NCBI GenBank assembly: GCA_021442965.1
Contig: JABUUX010000159.1
Location: 1-12,637, forward strand
DNA: 12,637 nt
Source of the DNA: Treponema sp.
GTDB taxonomy: Bacteria > Spirochaetota > Spirochaetia > Treponematales > Treponemataceae
Direction of reading: 5' to 3'
The notes under the pieces: model-generated
What the model was told of the DNA's origin: nothing
Database searches by the model: none
The model's input: the letters and a program-made list of their open reading frames with translations, nothing else
Translations under genes and position numbers: made by a program
Shown: positions 1 to 9,000 of the stretch, in pieces
Position numbering within the stretch: the first letter of the stretch is position 1
Layout of the letters: each line of letters begins with the position of its first letter

Positions 1-419
1 GATTTTTTTTCATCATCCGTAAAAATAATTTTTGGCTCTGCGGTTTTTATAAGGTTACCGGCTTCGTTTTCATGAAGACCATTGTCTATTGGAATTACAA
101 TTCCACCGGCAAAAAATGTTGCAATATAAACAACTGCCCATTCCGGAGAGTTCTTTCCGGTAACCGCAATTTTATCACCTTTTTTTATTCCCTGCGAAAT
201 CATCCATTTTGAAAGGGTCTGAACCTTTTCATACATCTGCGAATATGTAATTGTATTTTTAGAATCCCCCGAACCTTCAAAATCAGTAAAACAGGGACGA
301 TCAGCAAAACGTTCAACTTGAATTGAAATCATTTCAGGAAAAGTCGGCCATTCACCTTTTATCCTGTCTTTGCGGTAAACATCCAGTTGAGCCCATGGCT
401 TTCTTTCTTTTATTGCCAT
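1..419 (-). CDS. AMP-forming acyl-CoA synthetase (long-chain fatty acid-CoA ligase type), N-terminal part
   Basis: Only the first 139 codons are in the window; the gene runs off the left edge. The product starts MAIKERKPWAQLDVY and continues with features of the N-terminal part of the AMP-binding (ANL) superfamily: an ITYSQMYEKV segment, then KKGDKIAVTGKNSPEW and an ATFFAGGIVIPID stretch, which match the usual 'T-Y-x-E-L', 'GDxVAI...N..EW' and 'G.V.VP.d' pattern of long-chain acyl-CoA synthetases. Family members activate a carboxylate with ATP to an acyl-adenylate and then form the CoA thioester. The ATP-binding P-loop and catalytic motifs lie outside the window, so activity and substrate cannot be judged. 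No signal peptide is visible, as expected for a cytoplasmic or membrane-associated enzyme. The start is supported by a GAGGT Shine-Dalgarno sequence (425-429, complement) five bases upstream of the ATG. It is divergent from the peptidase gene at 529. Confidence 0.9.
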   Translation of the reverse strand, partial: MAIKERKPWAQLDVYRKDRIKGEWPTFPEMISIQVERFADRPCFTDFEGSGDSKNTITYSQMYEKVQTLSKWMISQGIKKGDKIAVTGKNSPEWAVVYIATFFAGGIVIPIDNGLHENEAGNLIKTAEPKIIFTDDEKK

Positions 420-528
420 TAAAGACCTCGCTACAGTTAATCTTAAACTTTCTATCCGATATAACAATTTTAACACGGTTTTTTTATTTTCGCTTTTTTT
501 TGTAAAAAAAATGTAGGATAATATAAAT
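420..528. promoter_or_regulatory. Divergent intergenic region with A/T tracts
   Basis: These 109 bases separate two divergent starts and must hold both promoters. The half nearest the peptidase gene is almost pure A/T, with runs of 7-9 T and 8 A. On the plus strand a GATAAT hexamer (517-522) lies six bases before the ATG at 529 and overlaps an AGGA (515-518) that could instead be a ribosome binding site. TATAAC at 460-465 is a second possible -10 box on the plus strand, but its -35 is weak. I cannot assign either promoter with confidence. Confidence 0.35.
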
Positions 529-1773
529 ATGGAAACAGGAAAACAATTCCTTTTAAAAAACAGATATAAATTAATTACACTTTTTATCACTGTATTCTGC
601 ATAACATGCCTGAATCTTTGCGCAGAAGAAATGTCAGCCGCAAAAGCAAATACTTACCGCCAGAATTTAATTACAGAGGCAAAAAAATACATCGGGTGCC
701 CATATTCTTTTGGCGCCATAGGGCCTGATTCCTTCGATTGCTCCGGACTGATTTACCACGTTGCCAGAGAAGCAAATAAAACCCAGCTGCCCAGAACCTG
801 CAAAGCCTTATACTCCTATGTAACAATTGTTTCAGACGCAGACAAAGAACCTGGAGACCTTCTCTTTTTTAAAACAACATCTTCAAACACTATTTCTCAC
901 GTTGGCATTTACATTGGAAATAACCAGTTTATTTCTGCTGTAAGCGACGGTCCAAATACCGGAGTTATTCTTTCTTCCCTTAAAGAAAGTTACTGGAAAC
1001 CTCGATATGTTGGAGCGGGTCAAATTTACAAATCTTCTAAAACGGCAGACACTCAGACTGAAGATGAAAATCTATATGGAGAAAAAATTACTGCTCCAGT
1101 TTCCAAACCGGAAACTCCAGCCACAGAGCCTGTTCCAAAAACTGTAGAAAAACCTGACACTTCTTCAGAAAATAAAACAGCAAATTCGAATTCAAAATCA
1201 AAAAAATCAACTTCAAAAACAGGAGATTATTTTCTTTCAAACGAACGATCATCATTTTACTCTTCTTCATCATCTTTCCCTGACAGCCTGGTATTTGATG
1301 CTTCCGTTTTGTGCGACTGGTCTTTTTTAGGTTCCGAAAGTTTCCTTATGAATTATAGGGGAATTGATTTTCACCTTAATGCAAGACTTTCAAATATTAT
1401 CCTGGAACCAGGCTTGGGGTTTATCTGCAGATGGAATTATGGTCTTTCAGTTTTTCAACTTCCGGTTATATTCACACTTACAATAAATGATTTTATTAGA
1501 TTTTACGCAGGTCCGGTTTTTACTTTTGGGAATACAGAAGCCAGATATTCAAACATAAATCCAACTCCGGTAATCTTCCCGGGTACAGTGGGATTATCTT
1601 TTTCTACGCCTTCCTTTCTTTTGAATGATGTGAAACTTCAGGTGGTGCAGGATATAGCTTATTCTTTTAATACACAACAAGACGGGTCATGGCTTTCGGC
1701 AATGCAGTCACTTTCTGATGGCTTGATTTTATATACAGGATTAAGACTTACAATCCCTTTCAACATTTTTTAA
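529..1773 (+). CDS. Exported NlpC/P60 cysteine peptidase with C-terminal outer-membrane beta-barrel-like domain
   Basis: The 414-residue product starts with a signal peptide (a Lys-rich n-region, then a hydrophobic core at about 15-30, ending CAEE). An NlpC/P60 domain follows at about 45-165. Its nucleophile is Cys71 in FDCSG and its base is His124 in HVGIYIG. The family cleaves cell-wall peptides, usually a D-Glu/mDAP-type bond. The third catalytic position is Ser136 (FISA) where MepS-like enzymes have His; the His-to-third-residue spacing of 12 equals that of E. coli MepS. Residues 168-252 form a Ser/Thr/Pro/Lys-rich linker with a poly-Ser run. Residues 254-414 show alternating aromatic and polar beta-strands and end in TIPFNIF, like an outer-membrane beta-signal. 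I infer peptidoglycan remodelling from an outer-membrane anchor. A lipoprotein is unlikely because LNLC is a poor lipobox. The start at 529 is chosen because it gives an intact signal peptide. The gene converges with the HD-GYP gene without a gap. Confidence 0.88.
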   Translation: METGKQFLLKNRYKLITLFITVFCITCLNLCAEEMSAAKANTYRQNLITEAKKYIGCPYSFGAIGPDSFDCSGLIYHVAREANKTQLPRTCKALYSYVTIVSDADKEPGDLLFFKTTSSNTISHVGIYIGNNQFISAVSDGPNTGVILSSLKESYWKPRYVGAGQIYKSSKTADTQTEDENLYGEKITAPVSKPETPATEPVPKTVEKPDTSSENKTANSNSKSKKSTSKTGDYFLSNERSSFYSSSSSFPDSLVFDASVLCDWSFLGSESFLMNYRGIDFHLNARLSNIILEPGLGFICRWNYGLSVFQLPVIFTLTINDFIRFYAGPVFTFGNTEARYSNINPTPVIFPGTVGLSFSTPSFLLNDVKLQVVQDIAYSFNTQQDGSWLSAMQSLSDGLILYTGLRLTIPFNIF

Positions 1774-2994
1774 TCAGATTATTTCTTCCAGCACATCAAT
1801 TACATCCGGGTCATAAATTCTGGAATCCTGCCGCATCATTGTTACAGCAGTTTCTTTATCTACAATCTGTCTGTAATCCCGGCGGCTGCTTAAAGAAATG
1901 TATGATTCACAAACACGGATAAGTTTAGCTATAAGAGGAATTTCATCTCCTTTAAGTCCTTTTGGATACCCTGAACCATCCATATTTTCATGATGACAGC
2001 ATGCCGCATTCATAAATACTTCTCTATATTTTTCGGGCACAAAATCAAAAAAGTTTTCGGGTAATTCTGTATGCCGATTTAAAACTTTTCTCTGTTCTAC
2101 TGTCAATGAATCCAGGGTCAAAAGACTGTTATCAACAGTAAGGAATCCTGCATCATAAACCATTGCTGCACAGAAATAAAGCATGGCATCACTTTGAGGA
2201 AGCCCTAACTGTATAGAAGTTTTATATACCAGTTCTCCTACATTTGAAGAATTATTTTTTCTGTTCGTTACGCTGTCAATTTTTAATCCCATTTCCCTGC
2301 AATTTTCTGCAAGCAGTTTTAATTCATCCTGTTCTTCCGGAGTATTTTCCATATACGACAATGCTTTTTTTGTCCAAGGAGCTTCACTGTCAATTCCACT
2401 TGCATACAGTGAGGTAACTCCCCCTGACAGAATACTGTTTACTCTGTCTTGATTTTGAGCAAGCATTTTTACAGCCTGAACATATTTTTCGGTCTGATTC
2501 TTCTGAACTTTGAAAGCTTTGTTCCCCATAAAAATAATAAGAATAATTATAAGAAACATCAGAGTGATAATTATAAAAATGAGAATAAAAAGTTTATAGA
2601 AAGTGTCTTGAGTTTCTATTTTAAATTCCTCAAAACCATTGTTCTTATACTTAGCTGTTATCTGCTGTTTTATATTTGAAATTGCAGAATTTCCAATTCC
2701 ATATTTTTCTACATTCTCTAAAATTTCAGTAAACGTGTAACTGTCAAATTCTGTAAGCTGTTCTTCCAGTTTCTGTTTGTAAATTTCCTGAGCCAAAGGA
2801 ATAACAGTTTCTCTATCTGAATCTTCACGTCCAACAGCCAGAGCCAGATTAATAAACTTATAGGCAGAATTTAAATCACCCTCTATGCACGAAACTTCAG
2901 CCCGAGATTTGAACTTCTCCACGGTACTTTCTGCTTCTGCAAAGAGGGTGAATGTAAAGAATGCGGTCAGAACGACCGCAAACCATTTTTTCAT
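1774..2994 (-). CDS. Membrane-anchored protein with periplasmic helical domain and degenerate HD-GYP domain
   Basis: The 406-residue product has a signal-like N-terminus (1-20), a helical region at about 25-125 resembling a TPR unit (CIEGDLNSAYKFINLAL), one strong membrane helix (133-156), a possible coiled linker, and an HD-GYP-like domain at about 240-400. HD-GYP proteins are metal-dependent cyclic-di-GMP phosphodiesterases. Conserved here are His308, HHE at 334-336 and DGSGYP at 339-344. The signature HD is YD (280-281), followed by AGF instead of xGK; the first family His is absent; and the late metal-ligand Asp is Glu363 (RVCESY). Several metal ligands are therefore lost, so I infer a receptor or scaffold rather than an active hydrolase, although residual metal binding is possible. 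It is the second gene of an operon: the ATG lies nine bases after the stop of the Ig-repeat gene, and TAGGA (2999-3003, complement) serves as ribosome binding site. The predicted topology puts residues 21-132 in the periplasm and the HD-GYP domain in the cytoplasm. Confidence 0.88.
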   Translation of the reverse strand: MKKWFAVVLTAFFTFTLFAEAESTVEKFKSRAEVSCIEGDLNSAYKFINLALAVGREDSDRETVIPLAQEIYKQKLEEQLTEFDSYTFTEILENVEKYGIGNSAISNIKQQITAKYKNNGFEEFKIETQDTFYKLFILIFIIITLMFLIIILIIFMGNKAFKVQKNQTEKYVQAVKMLAQNQDRVNSILSGGVTSLYASGIDSEAPWTKKALSYMENTPEEQDELKLLAENCREMGLKIDSVTNRKNNSSNVGELVYKTSIQLGLPQSDAMLYFCAAMVYDAGFLTVDNSLLTLDSLTVEQRKVLNRHTELPENFFDFVPEKYREVFMNAACCHHENMDGSGYPKGLKGDEIPLIAKLIRVCESYISLSSRRDYRQIVDKETAVTMMRQDSRIYDPDVIDVLEEII

Positions 2995-3003
2995 TTTATC
3001 CTA

Positions 3004-6000
3004 CTAGAATACGTTTGCACGAATACCAAATGAAATCTGTGGAACCAGTTTGTTGATGTCTACAGTCGTTGCAACGTCTGTTGGGATAAACCACAAAGAT
3101 CCTTCTGTATAGAATGACAGTGTACTGAAAGCTTTTGCTTCAGGGAATGTTATTCTAGGGAACTCAAGCTGGGCAAGAATTGCAGACAGAATCTGTGCCT
3201 GACCGGAGTTCGTCATTGTGAACAGCGAGAAGTTTGCACCAATTGCAATATTTGCAGACAACCAGTCAAAGTCGTGTCCCAGGAAGAATGCAAACGGAAT
3301 ATCAGCAATGTTTGCAAGCAGTTTAAGTCCGAATACATCTCCACCATAACGGAGCTGGGTTCTTGGCTGCTGGAACAAGTCAGTTATAAAGTCACGCTGT
3401 GTCTGTGTATATTCACCCCACTGGAACTGAAGTTTTACGTTGTCATCAAAGAAGGTAAGACCAGCACCCACATCAAAGAGTGTAGCACCCCAGAAGTGAA
3501 CATCAAGGTAAAGTCCCTGAATGAACTTTGGAACCTCGTAAGAAGCTTTATCACCCTTACGAAGCGCAATCTTTACTTCTTCAAGTTTAACGTCATCATT
3601 TGAAAGACCTGAAGCAAGAAGTTCCTGATTATAATGTCCGCCCTGTTCAGGTGAAATAAGTTTTACAGTTGGCTTTGTGTTATCAATCTGAACAACCAAA
3701 CGTTCAATTGCTTTTTCACCGTTCTTCATTGTGGCACGAATCAAAAGGAAGTGATAACCTTCTGACAAATCCTGATTTTCAATTCGGTACTTCCATTTTT
3801 CGTTTTTAGAAAGTGGAATGAATGTCTTACCGTTATCCAGACTCAATTCAATTGTTTCTACAGATTTAGCTGCAAGTTTTGCCTTGAATTCCGGAGTAGC
3901 AGTCTTTTCTTTTGCAAGCAGTTCTTCGTCAGGATCTCTTGTGTATCCGGCTCTACCTTTCAGAATAGGGCGGTGTGCAGCAAAGTCTCCGTATACAAAG
4001 TTATCAATTGTTACCCAAGGTCCAAAGGCTTTGTAATTAATTGTCTGCTCACGGGAAGAAACCTTCATGCCTGTATCCAAAATTACATCTACACGGTATT
4101 TATGAGTTCCGTCAGAAATCTTATCCGGATTCAAAGAGAACATATAGAATCCACTTTCTCTAACTGCTTCGTCTCCATATGATTCGTCAGCAAGCTGACC
4201 GTCAATATAGAGTGCCAGTGAAGTAATGCGCCCTTCAGCCTCAACCTGACCGTAAACATTGAATTCTCCGGTTTTTGTTTCACCGTTCAAAGGATAAAGG
4301 ATATCAACTACAGCCAGTGGTTTGTTTTTATTCAAATGAATGTTGCGGCTTACGTTTGATGTATTTCCTGCAGCATCTTTTGCTGTAAGTTCAATGTTAT
4401 AGAATCCGTCAGGCAGCGATGTAATATCTACATATTCGCTTATAACACGTTCAATCTTCATATTCTGAATAAGAGGAGCCATTTCTTTATCAAGGCTTCG
4501 TATGCTTACCTTCATATCAATGATTCCAAGGTTGTCATAAGAAACACCAGAGAAGAAGAGATTTCCCATTGTTTCAGATTCATCAACCGGAGATTCCAAT
4601 TGCAGAATTGGAGCCTCGTTATCGATGTTTATCAATGTTGAGTAAAGACCTTCAATACCGTAGTTATCTGTAGTTCTAAGGAATACAACCTGTGAACCGC
4701 CCGGAATTACACGTGTATCAATTACGTATGTCCAGTCGGCTTCAGAACCCATTACATTTGTAAGTATTGTATCGTTATATGTATTACCGTTATCAATAGA
4801 AAGTTTTACACTCTGGATTCCGTTCTTATCTGTTGCAAAACCGTTCAGTTCAACAACACCTCGAACAGAAGCATCCATTTCAGGGTAAGCCATAACAGCC
4901 TTAGGTTCATTCAAAGAAACTCTGAACGTACGTGATGTTTCAGGTCCCTTAACGCCATTCTGATCAACTGCGTATACTGTAACTGTATGTTCGTTATCCA
5001 GAAGTGTTGTAATTGAAACTGGAATAGAGAAACTTGTTCCTACTTCCGGATAAGCAATGTAGTCGCCATTATCAATTTTATAGAAGATTGAAGCAGCTCC
5101 ATCATCATCATAAACTACACCAGAAATTGTAAAGTCACGGGTAATTGTATGAGTTTCATCCGGCAGGTGGATTTCTGCTATAGGAAGGTCAGATTCATTA
5201 TCAATAAGGAAAGCCCAGGCTCCAACCTTTGTTTTATTTCCAGCTGCATCAAAGAACTCAAAACTCATCTTGTCATCAATAGGCTGTTCTACTGTTCCAA
5301 CAATTGTGTGAACAAGAGGATTAAGTTCTATATCACTTCGTCCGTCATTTGCTTCGTTATCTGTCATATGTGCAGGCATTACATATTCTGCTTTTGCAAG
5401 ACATGCATTGTCATGAGCATTAAAGATAACCATTGTTTCACCGTTTACAATGTCATCAGATGCTGGAAGTACAACAAATACTTCCGGAGGTGTAACGTCT
5501 TTATAAACTGCAGTTCTTTCTACAACAGAATTACCGCCGTTATCAGTACCGCGAACATCAATCTGTACAAGACCGTCTTCAAAACCAGAAATATCAATAT
5601 CCTTACTGAAAGTTACACCCATTTTATTAGGATCTTTTGATGACAATTCCAGCTGAGTCCATGTTTCTCCGTTATTCAATGAATACTCAATTGTATTTAC
5701 ACCAAGGACATCCGCTGCTGTTCCCTGAAGTTTAAATACTTTTCCAACCCAGTCACAAAGAACAGGAGAAACAAGTTTTACTTCTGGCGCACCTGAATCT
5801 ACTATGAAAGAATATGTTCCTGTTGAATGAAGATCCCCAAGGGCATCGGTTACAACAAGTCTTACGTTCTTATAAATTCCATCTTTTGCAGGAGTTACTC
5901 TAACTATCTTACGTTCTCCATCAACATCAGCTTTAAGACCGTCATCTGCACCTTCGAGTACTGCAGTAATAGGACCCGGAACATTTGCAAAGAATGAGAA

Positions 6001-9000
6001 TACCGATTCCCCAGTCATTCCATACTGCTTCTTTCCAAAGTCGTAATTCATGTCTGCAGAAGGTTTATCGTAAATTGCTTCTTTATCATCAATTACAGCT
6101 GTATATGTTTCTGAAGAAGCCGGGCGAACAATTCTTACAAAGCCTGTAATAGAAGTTTCAAGTGTTCCCGCTTTAATAGTAAGTTTTACTTTTGTAACAC
6201 GTGAAGGAAGATTCTTCAAAGGAATTTCTGCAACCCAGCGTGTTTCACCGGCAGCTGGTTTTGTAAGTTTTGCGCTTCCAGTCTGAACAGAATCTCCGCC
6301 CGGTGTTTCATCTCCTTCAAGACCTGAAATTTCATAAGTTGCAGAGTTTACTACTACTCCGGTATCAATATAAGCAATAATTTTAGCACCAGCATAATTC
6401 TTGTCATTTCCATATTCAAGAACAACCGGTGTTCCACTCAGATAATTTTCTTCATTTACAAGTACAAAGTTTGCAGAAAGGGTTGGATCTTTGGAAGCCG
6501 AGAATTTTCCTGCAACCGGTTTTCCACCGTATGGAGTAGCATTCCAAGTAAGGCTGTTTACACCTTCAATCATATCTGCACGAGGGAATACGTGGAAAGA
6601 TTCTTCCAAGTCTCCCTGATAAATACCTGTAGCATAAACATCGTAACCGTTAAACCATGCTACCACAGGAGCCTTTGCAACCGGCATCTTCCCTTTTGAA
6701 TCTGGTTCAAGTTCAGGAATCTTTTTATATGCCACAGTTTTAACTGTTGTGTTTCCTGCTGCACTTTCTGCAACAATTTCTACAATGTACACACCAGGTA
6801 AAAGTTTTGCTTCATCCAAAACATCTTGAGAAACAGGTTCACCATCTTCTGTTTCTGTAATGATTGCATTAGGGTCATCAGCCGGTGTTGGAACTGTAAT
6901 TGTAAAGGTTCCATCAGGAGCCATTGATGCAGTTTCGAATTCTTCAGGAACTACTGAAGTTCCAACTTTTGAAACAACACCTTTTACCATATCTACATTT
7001 GCAGAAAGAATGCGGTAACGAACTTTATTCATTCCTGTTTCGCAGGTTGCTTTTCCCGAAATCTTTATGTCTGCATGCTTTTTAATTGAAATAGCATCAT
7101 AAGCCGAAGGCTGTCCACCGGCAACACTTGAAATTGTAAGAGCCGGCACCGCACTGTCATTTACAAATGTAAGAGGGATAGATTCAATTACATCATCTTT
7201 ATCAGTTGTAACACGGATAACTACCTTTTCTGAAGTTCCAACAGCGCGACCTGCCTTAAGCTGAATCTGGTTGCCCTTCAGAGCTGCAGTTACAAAAGGA
7301 GTTTCCGGAACAACTTCTATCTTCTTAGCCACAGCACCTATAACATAACCGCTGGCCGGGAATTCCTGATTATTTATAATTCTGCCTTCACTGTCTACAC
7401 GGCTGTCTTCAAATACAATAGCAGGTTTATCCTGTTTAATTTCTGTTGTATTTGTAACATAGAAGAAGCCCTTGTATGTGTTTTCACGGTCAGAAATATC
7501 AGTTGCTTTAATTTCAAAGTGAACAATTCCTTTAGGGAACGATGGAGTTACAGGAATTGAAACAACTGCATTCATTTCCGGTTTCTTAAGAGTAACCACA
7601 TTAGGTTCAGTCATTTCTCCCTTTTCTGACCAATAATTTACTGAATAACTTTTAAGTCCGGCTGTTGAAGTAATATTTACAGCAAATTTTGAACTGCTTT
7701 CTGGGTGAACTTCAATTCCGCTTACAAAATCAACAGCATCACCTTTAACTGGAACAATTTGAGGAGATTCAAACTGAGGTTTCTGTCCCAAAGTCTGCAG
7801 TTCAATTACAACAGGATTTCCTTCTACTCCATTGGCATCAACACCAATTACAGTAAGTTTGTGCTTTCCTGATGTGTACTGCCCCGAATTACCAAAGCTG
7901 TAAAAGAACACACCTTTCGTTTCTACTTCAACAGGTTGTCCTGCATCAACGGACATTATTACAGAACGAACACCATCATTGTCATCATTTACAATACCTC
8001 GGACATAAAGCTCTTCGCCTTCAGAATACTGTGTTCCCGGCAATGGCTGAGCAAGAGTTACTATAGGCTTGTCATCTTCCTGATTTAGTGAAATGTTCAT
8101 TGAAGTTTCAACAACGTTACCTGCAAGGTCAGTAGCTGAAATTGAGAATTTTCTTGATTTATCTTTTGAACCGATTGTATCAAAGTCGATACACCAGTAA
8201 GGGTTTCCAGGGATAAGTTCAACATCACCGGATTCTGTACCCAAAGTCCACTTTAGTGCAGTAATTCCAAGGCGGTCTTTTGCGTATCCGGCTACAGAGA
8301 ATTTTCCGTTTACAGTATCTTCTTTTGTCGGAGTAATGATTTTTACTTCAGGATTAGTATTATCAATAAAATAAAGGAATGAGTAAGCACCAACCGAACC
8401 AGACTTATCTGTAGCTTTGAACCAAAGAACTGCAGGTCCGTCAGGGAAGGCTTTTGTATTTACAGTTATAGCAAATGTTGCATTTCCTTTTTTATCATTA
8501 GGAGTAATTTTTACATCGTTATAAGTTTCACCGTTATCAATGGAATATTCCAGACGTTTAATTCCGTTACCGTCTTCAACAAGACCCTGAAATTTTACTG
8601 TTCCAGAAACAAGCATACCCATCGGCTTGTCAGTTTCCATGTCTTTTTCTTTGATAGAAGTTACAGGCTGACGGCGGTCAAGCTGCCAAACACAAGTTGC
8701 AGATTTTCCCTGAAGTCCGTTAATATCATATCCTGTTACTTTTATGGAATGAGGACCTTCTTCAAGATCTTTTGTATCAAGATAGAAAGACCAGAATTCT
8801 CTACCGAATGCACGGACAGGAGCTTCTTCATTACCGTCCAAAACAACTTCAACATAATCAACACCGTCATCATCAACACAAGTACCAACGATGTTCAGGT
8901 TTCCGACAACTCTCATATTAGGGACAGGGTTTGTAATACCTGCCACACACTTATCAGACTCCGGGTCAACCATAATATTATGAGGACCTTCAACATAGAC

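Noticed and set aside
595..625. Lipoprotein signal in the NlpC/P60 protein (Cys31)
   Set aside because: The residues before the Cys are L-N-L, a poor lipobox even by relaxed spirochaete rules, and the C-terminal barrel already provides an anchor.
5149..5640. Open frame of 163 codons on the plus strand inside the Ig-repeat gene, and similar shorter plus-strand frames elsewhere
   Set aside because: They lie antisense to strongly supported genes, have no domain or signal pattern and a Cys/Asn/Ile-rich composition typical of reverse-frame shadows.
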